A stretch of 64,000 nt of DNA from Megachile rotundata. Taxonomy: Eukaryota > Arthropoda > Insecta > Hymenoptera > Megachilidae. A program made the translations under genes and the position numbers. Positions 15,001 through 29,900 of the stretch are shown piece by piece (the first letter of the stretch is position 1; each line of letters opens with the position of its first letter). The stretch spans positions 1-64,000 of the forward strand of contig NW_027473847.1 of assembly GCF_050947335.1 (NCBI RefSeq). Direction: 5' to 3'. The notes under the pieces were generated by a model, which ran no database searches, was not told the origin of the DNA, and worked only from the letters and a program-made list of their open reading frames with translations.

Positions 15001-16428
15001 TGCTTATGTGATCGATTGAACGACAATTACTATACTTGTTACTCTTATTATTATCAATCTAACTCATATTATTGGCCATATTATGTGGATATGATCGATA
15101 GGACGACAATTACTATACCCATTACTCTTATTATTATCAATCTAACTCATATTATTAGCCATATTAAGCTTATATGATCGATAGAACGACAATTACAATA
15201 CATATTACTCTTATTATTATCAATCTAACTCATATTATTAGCCATATTATGCTTATATGATCGATAGAACGACAATTACTATACTTATTACTCTTATTAA
15301 TATCAATCTAACTCATATTATTGGCCATATTATGTGGATATCGATCGACAGGACGACAATTACTATACTCAGTACTCTTATTATTATCAATCTAACTCAT
15401 ATTATTAGCCATATTATGCTTATATGATCGATTGAACGACAATTACTATACTTGTTACTCTCATTATTATCAATCTAACTCATATTATTAGCCATATTAT
15501 GCTTATATGATCGATTGAACGAAGATTACTATACTTATTACTCTTATTATTATCAATCTAACTCATATTATTAGCCATATTATGCTTATATGATCGATTG
15601 AACGACAATTACTTTACTTATTACTCTTATTATTATCAATCTAACTCATATTATTAGCCATATTATGCTTATATGATCGATAGAACGACAATTACTATAC
15701 TCATTACTCTTATTATTATCAATCTAACTCATATTATTGGCCATATTATGCTTATATGATCGATTGAACGAGGATTACTGTACTTATTACTCTTATTATT
15801 ACCAATCTAACTCATATTATTAGCCATATTATGCTTATATTATCGATAGAACGACAATTACTATACTTGTTACTCTTATTATTATCAATCTAACTCATAT
15901 TATTAGCCATATTATGCTTATATAATCGATTGAACGACAATTACTATACTTGTTACTCTCATTATTATCAATCTAACTCATATTATTAGCCATATAATGC
16001 TTATATTATCGATAGAACGACAATTGCTATACTTGTTACTCTTATTAATATCAATCTAACTCATATTATTGGCCATATTATGTGGATATGATCGACAGGA
16101 CGACAATTACTATACTCAGTACTCTTATTATTATCAATCTAACTCATATTATTAGCCATATTATGCTTATATGATCGATTGAACGACAATCACTATACTT
16201 GTTACTCTCATTATTATCAATCTAACTCATATTATTAGCCATATTATGCTTATATGATCGATTGAACGAAGATTACTATACTTATTACTCTTATTATTAT
16301 CAATCTAACTCATATTATTAGCCATATTATGCTTATATGATCGATTGAACGACAATTACTTTACTTATTACTCTTATTATTATCAATCTAACTCATATTA
16401 TTAGCCATATTATGCTTATATGATCGAT
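12026..16428 (+). repeat. Higher-order repeat 2, copy 2 (4.4 kb)
   Basis: Second copy of 6,381-10,783, with all the same rare variants at the same spacing. It keeps gcttatgtgatcg (at 15,006) like copy 1, and not the gaacgtcaat form of the intervening partial copy, so it was copied from, or shares descent with, copy 1. After the match ends it continues with cattactctt and attggcc monomers. Confidence 0.93.
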
Positions 16429-16621
16429 AGAACGACAATTACTATACTCATTACTCTTATTATTATCAATCTAACTCATATTATTGGCCATATTATGCTT
16501 ATATGATCGATTGAACGAGGATTACTGTACTTATTACTCTTATTATTACCAATCTAACTCATATTATTAGCCATATTATGCTTATATTATCGATAGAACG
16601 ACAATTACTATACTTGTTACT
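16429..16621 (+). repeat. Short linker of ordinary monomers
   Basis: About two monomers, resembling 10,034-10,220 (cattactctt, attggcc, gaggattactgtac, tattaccaatc). They join the end of the 4.4-kb copy to the next partial copy. Confidence 0.8.
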
Positions 16622-18939
16622 CTTATTAGTATCAATCTAACTCATATTATTAGCCATATTATGCTTATATGATCGATTGAACGACAATTTCTAAACCTGT
16701 TACTTTCATTATTATCAATCAAACTCATATTATTAGCCATATTATGCTTATATGATCGATAGAATGACAATTACTATACTTATTACTCTTACTTTTATCA
16801 ATCTAACTCATATTATTAGCCATATTATGCTTATACGATCGATTGAACGAAGATTACTGTACTTATTACTCTTATTATTATCAATCTAACTCATATTATT
16901 AGCCATATTAAGCTTATATGATCGATAGAACGACAATTACTATACTTATTACTTTTACTTTTATCAATCTAACTCATGTTATTAGCCATATTATGCTTAT
17001 ATGATCGATTGAACGACAATTACTACACTTATTACTGTTACTATTATCAATCTAACTCATATTATTAGCCATATTATGCTTATATGATCGATAGAATGAC
17101 AATTACTATACTTATTACTCTTTCTTTTACCAATCTAACTCATATTATTAGACATATTATGCTCATATGATCGATTGAACGACAATTACTATACTTGTTA
17201 CTCTCATTATTATCAATCCAACTCGTATTATTAGCCATATTATACTTATATTATCGATAGAACGAAAATTACTATACCTGTTACTCTTATTATTATCAAT
17301 CTAACTCATATTATTAGCCATATTATGCTTATATGATCGATTGAACGACAATTTCTAAACCTGTTACTTTCATTATTATCAATCTAACTCATATTATTAG
17401 CCATATTATGCTTATACTATCGATAGAACGACAATTACTTTACTTGTTACTCTTACTATTATCAATCTAACTCATTTTATTGGCCATATTATGCTTATAT
17501 GATCGATTGAACGAGGATTACTATACTTGTTACTCTTATTATTATCAATCTAACTCATATTATTAGCCATATTATGCTTATATGATCGATTGAACGTCAA
17601 TTACTATACTTGTTACTCTTATTATTATCAATCTAACTCATATTATTGGCCATATTATGTGGATATGATCGATAGGACGACAATTACTATACCCATTACT
17701 CTTATTATTATCAATCTAACTCATATTATTAGCCATATTAAGCTTATATGATCGATAGAACGACAATTACAATACATATTACTCTTATTATTATCAATCT
17801 AACTCATATTATTAGCCATATTATGCTTATATGATCGATAGAACGACAATTACTATACTTATTACTCTTATTAATATCAATCTAACTCATATTATTGGCC
17901 ATATTATGTGGATATCGATCGACAGGACGACAATTACTATACTCAGTACTCTTATTATTATCAATCTAACTCATATTATTAGCCATATTATGCTTATATG
18001 ATCGATTGAACGACAATTACTATACTTGTTACTCTCATTATTATCAATCTAACTCATATTATTAGCCATATTATGCTTATATGATCGATTGAACGAAGAT
18101 TACTATACTTATTACTCTTATTATTATCAATCTAACTCATATTATTAGCCATATTATGCTTATATGATCGATTGAACGACAATTACTTTACTTATTACTC
18201 TTATTATTATCAATCTAACTCATATTATTAGCCATATTATGCTTATATGATCGATAGAACGACAATTACTATACTCATTACTCTTATTATTATCAATCTA
18301 ACTCATATTATTGGCCATATTATGCTTATATGATCGATTGAACGAGGATTACTGTACTTATTACTCTTATTATTACCAATCTAACTCATATTATTAGCCA
18401 TATTATGCTTATATTATCGATAGAACGACAATTACTATACTTGTTACTCTTATTATTATCAATCTAACTCATATTATTAGCCATATTATGCTTATATGAT
18501 CGATTGAACGACAATTACTATACTTGTTACTCTCATTATTATCAATCTAACTCATATTATTAGCCATATAATGCTTATATTATCGATAGAACGACAATTG
18601 CTATACTTGTTACTCTTATTAATATCAATCTAACTCATATTATTGGCCATATTATGTGGATATGATCGACAGGACGACAATTACTATACTCAGTACTCTT
18701 ATTATTATCAATCTAACTCATATTATTAGCCATATTATGCTCATATGATCGATTGAACGACAATCACTATACTTGTTACTCTCATTATTATCAATCTAAC
18801 TCATATTATTAGCCATATTATGCTTATATGATCGATTGAACGAAGATTACTATACTTATTACTCTTATTATTATCAATCTAACTCATATTATTAGCCATA
18901 TTATGCTTATATGATCGATTGAACGACAATTACTTTACT
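16622..18939 (+). repeat. Third copy of the 8.4-10.7 kb segment (2.3 kb)
   Basis: It matches 8,403-10,720 at offset 8,219. In its first 1.2 kb it carries gaacgtcaat at 17,592, like 11,781, while the following part matches 9,622-10,720, including tatcgatcgacagg and gacaatcac. This copy is therefore a recombinant of the two earlier versions, or descends from a common ancestor with both features. Substitutions include tatatgatcg for tatataatcg near 18,495 and tgctcatatg near 18,738. Confidence 0.88.
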
Positions 18940-19344
18940 CATTACTCTTATTATTATCAATCTAACTCATATTATTGGCCATATTATGCTTATATGATCG
19001 ATTGAACGAGGATTACTGTACTTATTACTCTTATTATTACCAATCTAACTCATATTATTAGCCATATTATGCTTATATTATCGATAGAACGACAATTACT
19101 ATACTTGTTACTCTTATTATTATCAATCTAACTCATATTATTAGCCATATTATGCTTATATGATCGATTAAACGACAATTACTATACTTGTTACTCTCAT
19201 TATTATCAATCTAACTCATATTATTAGCCATATAATGCTTATATTATCGATAGAACGACAATTGCTATACTTGTTACTCTTATTATTATCAATCTAACTC
19301 ATATTATTAGCCATATTATGCTTATATGATCGATTGAACGACAA
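18940..19344 (+). repeat. Monomers leading into the 7.6-kb repeat
   Basis: About five monomers, including a gattaaacgac variant at 19,167 that recurs at 26,801. The stretch 18,412-19,344 matches 26,131-26,979 except that the later copy lacks one 83-base monomer. The 7.6-kb relationship therefore extends left of the labelled repeat start. Confidence 0.85.
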
Positions 19345-20091
19345 TTTCTAAACCTGTTACTTTCATTATTATCAATCTAACTCATATTATTAGCCATATT
19401 ATGCTTATACTATCGATAGAACGACAATTACTTTACTTGTTACTCTTACTATTATCAATCTAACTCATATTATTGGCCATATTATGCTTATATGATCGAT
19501 TGAACGAGGATTACTATACTTGTTACTCTTATTATTATCAATCTAACTCATATTATTAGCCATATTATGCTTATATGATCGATTGAACGACAATTTCTAT
19601 ACTTGTTACTCTCATTATTATCAATCTAACTCATATTATTAGCCATATTATGCTTATATGATCGATTGAACGACAATTTCTAAACCTGATCCTTTCATTA
19701 TTATCAATCTAACTCATATTATTAGCCATATTATGCTTATATGATCGATAGAATGACAATTACTATACTTATTACTCTTATTATTATCAATCTAACCTAT
19801 ATTATTAGCCATATTATGCTTAAGTGATCGATAGAGCGACAATTACTATACTTATTACTCTTATTATTATAAATCTAACTCATATTATTAACAATATTAT
19901 GCTTATATTATCGATAGAACGACAATTACTATACTTGTTACTCTTATTATTACCAATCTAACTCATTTTATTAGCCATATTATGCTTATATTATCGATAG
20001 AACGACAATTACTATACTTGTTACTCTTATTATTATCAATCTAACTCATATTATTAGCCATATTATGCTTATATGATCGATTGAACGACAA

Positions 20092-21170
20092 TTTCTAAAC
20101 CTGTTACTTTCATTATTATCAATCAAACTCATATTAATAGCCATATTATGCTTATATGATCGATAGAATGACAATTACTATACTTATTACTCTTACTTTT
20201 ATCAATCTAACTCATATTATTAGCCATATTATGCTTATACGATCGATTGAACGAAGATTACTGTACTTATTACTCTTATTATTATCAATCTAACTCATAT
20301 TATTAGCCATATTAAGCTTATATGATCGATAGAACGACAATTACTATACTTATTACTTTTACTTTTATCAATCTAACTCATATTATTAGCCATATTATGC
20401 TTATATGATCGATAGAACGACAATTACTATACTTATTACTCTTATTAATATCAATCTAACTCATATTATTGGCCATATTATGTGGATATGATCGATAGGA
20501 CGACAATTACTATACTCATTACTCTTATTATTATCCATCTAACTCATATTATTAGCCATATTATGCTTATATGATCGATTGAACGACAATTACTATACTT
20601 GTTACTCTCATTATTATCAATCTAACTCATATTATTAGCCATATTATGCTTATATGATCGATAGAACGACAATTGCTATACTTGTTACTCTAATTATTAT
20701 CAATCTAACTCATATTATTAGCAATATTATGCTTATATGAACGATTGAACGAAGATTACTGTACTTATTACTCTTATTATTACCAATCTAACTCATATTA
20801 TTAGCCATATTATGCTTATATGATCGATTGAACGACAATTTCTATACTTGTTTCTCTCATTATTATCAATCCAACTCGTATTATTAGCCATATTATGCTT
20901 AAATTATCGATAGAACGACAATTACTGTACTTGTTACTCTTATTATTATCAATCTAACTCATATTACTAGCCATATTATGCTTATATGATCGATTGAGCG
21001 ACAATTCCTATACTTGTTACTCTCATTATTATCAATCTAACACATATTATTAGCCATATTATGCTTATATGATCGATAGAACGACAATTACTATACTTGT
21101 TACTCTTATTATTATCAATCTAACTCATATTATTAGCCATATTATGCTTATATGATCGATTGAACGACAA
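20092..21170 (+). repeat. Nested 13-monomer duplication, first unit
   Basis: It starts with tttctaaacctgttactttc followed by caatcaaactc and attaatagcc. It is 1,079 bases (13 x 83) and is followed at once by a second copy. Markers in order: acgatcgattg, attaagc, gtggatatg, attatccatc, gctatacttg, gcaatattatgc, tatgaacgattg, gcttaaattatcg, attactagcc and gagcgacaattcc. Confidence 0.92.
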
Positions 21171-22248
21171 TTTCTAAACCTGTTACTTTCATTATTATCA
21201 ATCAAACTCATATTAATAGCCATATTATGCTTATATGATCGATAGAATGACAATTACTATACTTATTACTCTTACTTTTATCAATCTAACTCATATTATT
21301 AGCCATATTATGCTTATACGATCGATTGAACGAAGATTACTGTACTTATTACTCTTATTATTATCAATCTAACTCATATTATTAGCCATATTAAGCTTAT
21401 ATGATCGATAGAACGACAATTACTATACTTATTACTTTGCTTTTATCAATCTAACTCATATTATTAGCCATATTATGCTTATATGATCGATAGAACGACA
21501 ATTACTATACTTATTACTCTTATTAATATCAATCTAACTCATATTATTGGCCATATTATGTGGATATGATCGATAGGACGAGAATTACTATACTCATTAC
21601 TCTTATTATTATCCATCTAACTCATATTATTAGCCATATTATGCTTATATGATCGATTGAACGACAATTACTATACTTGTTACTCTCATTATTATCAATC
21701 TAACTCATATTATTAGCCATATTATGCTTATATGATCGATAGAACGACAATTGCTATACTTGTTACTCTAATTATTATCAATCTAACTCATATTATTAGC
21801 AATATTATGCTTATATGAACGATTGAACGAAGATTACTGTACTTATTACTCTTATTATTACCAATCTAACTCATATTATTAGCCATATTATGCTTATATG
21901 ATCGATTGAACGACAATTTCTATACTTGTTACTCTCATTATTATCAATCCAACTCGTATTATTAGCCATATTATGCTTAAATTATCGATAGAACGACAAT
22001 TACTGTACTTGTTACTCTTATTATTATCAATCTAACTCATATTACTAGCCATATTATGCTTATATGATCGATTGAGCGACAATTCCTATACTTGTTACTC
22101 TCATTATTATCAATCTAACGCATATTATTAGCCATATTATGCTTATATGATCGATAGAACGACAATTACTATACTTATTACTCTTATTATTATCAATCTA
22201 ACTCATATTATTAGCCATATTATGCTTATATGATCGATTGAACGACAA
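21171..22248 (+). repeat. Nested 13-monomer duplication, second unit
   Basis: This repeats the preceding unit marker for marker. It is one base shorter because it reads ttactttgctttt where the first has ttacttttactttt. The tttgctttt form is kept at 29,071 and 32,639, so those copies derive from this second unit. Small differences, such as ctaacgcat near 22,117 against ctaacacat, distinguish the two. Confidence 0.92.
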
Positions 22249-22990
22249 TTTCTAAATCTGTTACTTTCATTATTATCAATCTAACTCATATTATTAGCCA
22301 TATTATGCTTATACTATCGATAGAACGACAATTACTTTACTTGTTACTCTTACTATTATCAATCTAACTCATATTATTGGCCATATTATGCTTATATGAT
22401 CGATTGAACGAGGATTACTATACTTGTTACTCTTATTATTACCAATCTAACTCATATTATTAGCCATATTATGCTTATATTATCGATAGAACGACAATTA
22501 CTATACTTGTTACTCTTATTATTATCAATCTAACTCATATTATTAGCCATATTATGCTTATATGATCGATTGAACGACAATTTCAAAACCTGATACTTTC
22601 ATTATTATCAATCTAACTCATATTATTAGCCATATTATGCACATATGATCGATAGAATGACAATTACTATACTTATTACTCTTACTTTTATCAATCTAAC
22701 TCAAATTAATAGCCATATTATGCTTGTATGATCGATTGAACGAAGATTACTGTACTTATTACTCTTATTATTATCAATCTAACTCATATTATTAGTCATA
22801 TTATGCTTATATGATCGATAGAGCGACAATTACTATACTTATTACTCTTATTATTATCAATCTAACTCATATTATTAGCCATATTATGCTTATACTATCG
22901 ATAGAACGACAATTAGTTTACATGTTACTCTTACTATTATCAATCTAACTCATATTTTTGGCCATATTATGCTTATATGATCGATTGAAC
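22249..22990 (+). repeat. Shortened copy of the 4.6-5.5 kb segment inside repeat 3
   Basis: The markers ctaaatctg, tttcaaaacctgatac, attaatagcc, gcttgtatgatcg, attagtcatatt, gtttacatg and catatttttggcc appear in the same order as at 4,568-5,480. The distance between the first two is two monomers (166 bases) shorter here. This shows that repeat 3 incorporates sequence from, or ancestral to, the end of repeat 1. Confidence 0.85.
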
Positions 22991-24725
22991 GATGATTACT
23001 GTACTTATTACTCTTATTATTACCAATCTAACTCATTTTATTAGCCATATTATGCTTATATTATCGGTAGAACGACAATTACTATACTTGTTGCTCTTAT
23101 TAGTATCAATCTAACTCATATTATTAGCCATATTATGCTTATATGATCGATTGAACGACAATTTCTAAACCTGTTACTTTCATTATTATCAATCAAACTC
23201 ATATTATTAGCCATATTATGCTTATATGATCGATAGAATGACAATTAGTACACTTATTACTCTTACTTTTATCAATCTAACTCATATTATTAGCCATATT
23301 ATGCTTATACGATCGATTGAACGAAGATTACTGTACTTATTACTCTTATTATTATCAATCTAACTCGTATTATTAGCCATATTAAGCTTATATGATCGAT
23401 AGAACGACAATTACTATACTTATTACTTTTACTTTTATCAATCTAACTCATATTATTAGCCATATTATGCTTATATGATCGATTGAACGAAGATTACTGT
23501 ACTTATTACTCTTATTATTATCAATCTAACTCGTATTATTAGCCATATTAAGCTTATATGATCGATAGAACGACAATTACTATACTTATTACTCTTATTA
23601 TTATCAATCTAACTCATATTATTAACCATATTATGCTTATACTATCGATAGAACGACAATTACTTTACTTGTTACTCTTACTATTATCAATCTAACTCAT
23701 TTTATTGGGCATATTATGCTTATATGATCGATTGAACGAGGATTACTATACTTGTTACTCTTATTATTATCAATCTAACTCATATTATTAGCCATATTAT
23801 GCTTATATGATCGATTGAACGACAATTACTATACTTGTTACTCTTATTATTATCAATCTAACTCATATTATTGGCCATATTATGTGGATATGATCAATAG
23901 GACGACAATTACTATACCCATTACTCTTATTATTATCAATCTAACTCATATTATTAGCCATATTAAGCTTATATGATCGATAGAACGACAATTACAATAC
24001 ATATTACTCTTATTATTATCAATCTAACTCATATTATTAGCCATATTATGCTTATATGATCGATAGAACGACAATTACTATACTTATTACTCTTATTAAT
24101 ATCAATCTAACTCATATTATTGGCCATATTATGTGGATATGATCGACAGGACGACAATTACTATACTCAGTACTCTTATTATTATCAATCTAACTCATAT
24201 TATTAGCCATATTATGCTTACATGATCGATTGAACGACAATTACTATACTTGTTACTCTCATTATTATCAATCTAACTCATATTATTAGCCATATTATGC
24301 TTATATGATCGATTGAACGAAGATTACTATACTTATTACTCTTATTATTATCAATCTAACTCATATTATTAGCCATATTATGCTTATATGATCGATTGAA
24401 CGACAATTACTTTACTTATTACTCTTATTATTATCAATCTAACTCATATTATTAGCCATATTATGCTTATATGATCGATAGAACGACAATTACTATACTC
24501 ATTACTCTTATTATTATCAATCTAACTCATATTATTGGCCATATTATGCTTATATGATCGATTGAACGACAATTTCTAAACCTGTTACTTTCATTATTAT
24601 CAATCTAACTCATATTATTAGCCATATTATGCTTATACTATCGATAGAACGACAATTACTTTACTTGTTACTCTTACTATTATCAATCTAACTCATATTA
24701 TTGGCCATATTATGCTTATATGATC

Positions 24726-26979
24726 GATAGAACGACAATTACTATACTCATTACTCTTATTATTATCAATCTAACTCATATTATTGGTCATATTATGCTT
24801 ATATGATCGATTGAACGAGGATTACTGTACTTATTACTCTTATTATTACCAATCTAACTCATATTATTAGCCATATTATGCTTATATTATCGATAGAACG
24901 ACAATTACTATACTTGTTACTCTTATTATTATCAATCTAACTCATATTATTAGCCATATTATGCTTATATGATCGATTGAACGACAATTACTATACTTGT
25001 TACTCTCATTATTATCAATCTAACTCATATTATTAGCCATATAATGCTTATATTATCGATAGAACGACAATTGCTATACTTGTTACTCTTATTAATATCA
25101 ATCTAACTCATATTATTGGCCATATTATGTGGATATGATCGACAGGACGACAATTACTATACTCAGTACTCTTATTATTATCAATCTAACTCATATTATT
25201 AGCCATATTATGCTTATATGATCGATTGAACGACAATCACTATACTTGTTACTCTCATTATTATCAATCTAACTCATATTATTAGCCATATTATGCTTAT
25301 ACGATCGATTGAACGAAGATTACTGTACTTATTACTCTTATTATTATCAATCTAACTCATATTATTAGCCATATTAAGCTTATATGATCGATAGAACGAC
25401 AATTACTATACTTATTACTTTTACTTTTATCAATCTAACTCATGTTATTAGCCATATTATGCTTATATGATCGATTGAACGACAATTACTACACTTATTA
25501 CTGTTACTATTATCAATCTAACTCATATTATTAGCCATATTATGCTTATATGATCGAAAGAATGACAATTACTATACTTATTACTCTTTCTTTTACCAAT
25601 CTAACTCATATTATTAGACATATTATGCTCATATGATCGATTGAACGACAATTACTATACTTGTTACTCTCATTATTATCAATCCAACTCGTATTATTAG
25701 CCATATTATACTTATATTATCGATAGAACGAAAATTACTATACCTGTTACTCTTATTATTATCAATCTAACTCATATTATTAGCCATATTATGCTTATAT
25801 GATCGATTGAACGACAATTTCTAAACCTGTTACTTTCATTATTATCAATCTAACTCATATTATTAGCCATATTATGCTTATACTATCGATAGAACGACAA
25901 TTACTTTACTTGTTACTCTTACTATTATCAATCTAACTCATTTTATTGGCCATATTATGCTTATATGATCGATTGAACGAGGATTACTATACTTGTTACT
26001 CTTATTATTATCAATCTAACTCATATTATTAGCCATATTATGCTTATATGATCGATTGAACGTCAATTACTATACTTGTTACTCTTATTATTATCAATCT
26101 AACTCATATTATTAGCCATATTATGCTTATATTATCGATAGAACGACAATTACTATACTTGTTACTCTTATTATTATCAATCTAACTCATATTATTAGCC
26201 ATATTATGCTTATATGATCGATTGAACGACAATTACTATACTTGTTACTCTCATTATTATCAATCTAACTCATATTATTAGCCATATAATGCTTATATTA
26301 TCGATAGAACGACAATTGCTATACTTGTTACTCTTATTAATATCAATCTAACTCATATTATTGGCCATATTATGTGGATATGATCGACAGGACGACAATT
26401 ACTATACTCAGTACTCTTATTATTATCAATCTAACTCATACTATTAGCCATATTATGCTTATATGATCGATTGAACGACAATCACTATACTTGTTACTCT
26501 CATTATTATCAATCTAACTCATATTATTAGCCATATTATGCTTATATGATCGATTGAACGAAGATTACTATACTTATTACTCTTATTATTATCAATCTAA
26601 CTCATATTATTAGCCATATTATGCTTATATGATCGATTGAACGACAATTACTTTACTCATTACTCTTATTATTATCAATCTAACTCATATTATTGGCCAT
26701 ATTATGCTTATATGATCGATTGAACGAGGATTACTGTACTTATTACTCTTATTATTACCAATCTAACTCATATTATTAGCCATATTATGCTTATATGATC
26801 GATTAAACGACAATTACTATACTTGTTACTCTCATTATTATCAATCTAACTCATATTATTAGCCATATAATGCTTATATTATCGATAGAACGACAATTGC
26901 TATACTTGTTACTCTTATTATTATCAATCCAACTCATATTATTAGCCATATTATGCTTATATGATCGATTGAACGACAA
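24726..26979 (+). repeat. Mosaic of three earlier segments
   Basis: Three joined pieces can be followed. The first, to about 25,300, matches 10,034-10,608. The second, about 25,301-26,110, matches 16,835-17,644, including the gaacgtcaat marker (26,058 against 17,592, exactly 102 monomers apart). The third, from about 26,131, matches 18,412-19,344 with one monomer missing near 26,790. All switches keep the 83-base phase. The corresponding part after the second copy of repeat 3 is entirely different. Confidence 0.85.
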
Positions 26980-29900
26980 TTTCTAAACCTGTTACTTTCA
27001 TTATTATCAATCTAACTCATATTATTAGCCATATTATGCTTATACTATCGATAGAACGACAATTACTTTACTTGTTACTCTTACTATTATCAATCTAACT
27101 CATATTATTGGCCATATTATGCTTATATGATCGATTGAACGAGGATTACTATACTTGTTACTCTTATTATTATCAATCTAACTCATATTATTAGCCATAT
27201 TATGCTTATATGATCGATTGAACGACAATTTCTATACTTGTTACTCTCATTGTTATCAATCTAACTCATATTATTAGCCATATTATGCTTATATGATCGA
27301 TTGAACGACAATTTCTAAACCTGATCCTTTCATTATTATCAATCTAACTCATATTATTAGCCATATTATGCTTATATGATCGATAGAATGACAATTACTA
27401 TACTTATTACTCTTATTATTATCAATCTAACCTATATTATTAGCCATATTATGCTTAAGTGATCGATAGAGCGACAATTACTATACTTATTACTCTTATT
27501 ATTATAAATCTAACTCATATTATTAACAATATTATGCTTATATTATCGATAGAACGACAATTACTATACTTGCTACTCTTATTATTACCAATCTAACTCA
27601 TTTTATTAGCCATATTATGCTTATATTATCGATAGAACGACAATTACTATACTTGTTACTCTTATTATTATCAATCTAACTCATATTATTAGCCATATTA
27701 TGCTTATATGATCGATTGAACGACAATTTCTAAACCTGTTACTTTCATTATTATCAATCAAACTCATATTAATAGCCATATTATGCTTATATGATCGATA
27801 GAATGACAATTACTATACTTATTACTCTTACTTTTATCAATCTAACTCATATTATTAGCCATATTATGCTTATACGATCGATTGAACGAAGATTACTGTA
27901 CTTATTACTCTTATTATTATCAATCTAACTCATATTATTAGCCATATTAAGCTTATATGATCGATAGAACGACAATTACTATACTTATTACTTTTACTTT
28001 TATCAATCTAACTCATATTATTAGCCATATTATGCTTATATGATCGATAGAACGACAATTACTATACTTATTACTCTTATTAATATCAATCTAACTCATA
28101 TTATTGGCCATATTATGTGGATATGATCGATAGGACGACAATTACTATACTCATTACTCTTATTATTATCCATCTAACTCATATTATTAGCCATATTATG
28201 CTTATATGATCGATTGAACGACAATTACTATACTTGTTACTCTCATTATTATCAATCTAACTCATATTATTAGCCATATTATGCTTATATGATCGATAGA
28301 ACGACAATTGCTATACTTGTTACTCTAATTATTATCAATCTAACTCATATTATTAGCAATATTATGCTTATATGAACGATTGAACGAAGATTACTGTACT
28401 TATTACTCTTATTATTACCAATCTAACTCATATTATTAGCCATATTATGCTTATATGATCGATTGAACGACAATTTCTATACTTGTTACTCTCATTATTA
28501 TCAACCCAACTCGTATTATTAGCCATATTATGCTTAAATTATCGATAGAACGACAATTACTGTACTTGTTACTCTTATTATTATCAATCTAACTCATATT
28601 ACTAGCCATATTATGCTTATATGATCGATTGAGCGACAATTCCTATACTTGTTACTCTCATTATTATCAATCTAACACATATTATTAGCCATATTATGCT
28701 TATATGATCGATAGAACGACAATTACTATACTTGTTACTCTTATTATTATCAATCTAACTCATATTATTAGCCATATTATGCTTATATGATCGATTGAAC
28801 GACAATTTCTAAACCTGTTACTTTCATTATTATCAATCAAACTCATATTAATAGCCATATTATGCTTATATGATCGATAGAATGACAATTACTATACTTA
28901 TTACTCTTACTTTTATCAATCTAACTCATATTATTAGCCATATTATGCTTATACGATCGATTGAACGAAGATTACTGTACTTATTACTCTTATTATTATC
29001 AATCTAACTCATATTATTAGCCATATTAAGCTTATATGATCGATAGAACGACAATTACTATACTTATTACTTTGCTTTTATCAATCTAACTCATATTATT
29101 AGCCATATTATGCTTATATGATCGATAGAACGACAATTACTATACTTATTACTCTTATTAATATCAATCTAACTCATATTATTGGCCATATTATGTGGAT
29201 ATGATCGATAGGACGACAATTACTATACTCATTACTCTTATTATTATCCATCTAACTCATATTATTAGCCATATTATGCTTATATGATCGATTGAACGAC
29301 AATTACTATACTTGTTACTCTCATTATTATCAATCTAACTCATATTATTAGCCATATTATGCTTATATGATCGATAGAACGACAATTGCTATACTTGTTA
29401 CTCTAATTATTATCAATCTAACTCATATTATTAGCAATATTATGCTTATATGAACGATTGAACGAAGATTACTGTACTTATTACTCTTATTATTACCAAT
29501 CTAACTCATATTATTAGCCATATTATGCTTATATGATCGATTGAACGACAATTTCTATACTTGTTACTCTCATTATTATCAATCCAACTCGTATTATTAG
29601 CCATATTATGCTTAAATTATCGATAGAACGACAATTACTGTACTTGTTACTCTTATTATTATCAATCTAACTCATATTACTAGCCATATTATGCTTATAT
29701 GATCGATTGAGCGACAATTCCTATACTTGTTACTCTCATTATTATCAATCTAACACATATTATTAGCCATATTATGCTTATATGATCGATAGAACGACAA
29801 TTACTATACTTATTACTCTTATTATTATCAATCTAACTCATATTATTAGCCATATTATGCTTATATGATCGATTGAACGACAATTTCTAAATCTGTTACT

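Larger units (their letters stand above)
19345..24725 (+). repeat. Higher-order repeat 3, copy 1 (5.38 kb matched part of a 7,635-bp period)
   Basis: Repeated at 26,980-32,360 with a constant offset of 7,635 (92 x 83 minus 1). Checks on the offset are tttctaaacctg (19,345/26,980), the caatcaaactc cassette (20,092/27,727 and 21,171/28,806), ctaaatctg (22,249/29,884) and gatcaatagg (23,892/31,527). The unit is a mosaic. Its first 746 bases equal the first 746 of the window, two 13-monomer copies follow, then a shortened copy of 4,568-5,480, then the caatcaaactc cassette and a relative of about 9.2-10.1 kb. Copy 2 differs by scattered substitutions only (examples: tgctactctt at 27,571, catgtaactc at 30,557, tactccta at 31,725). 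Confidence 0.93.
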
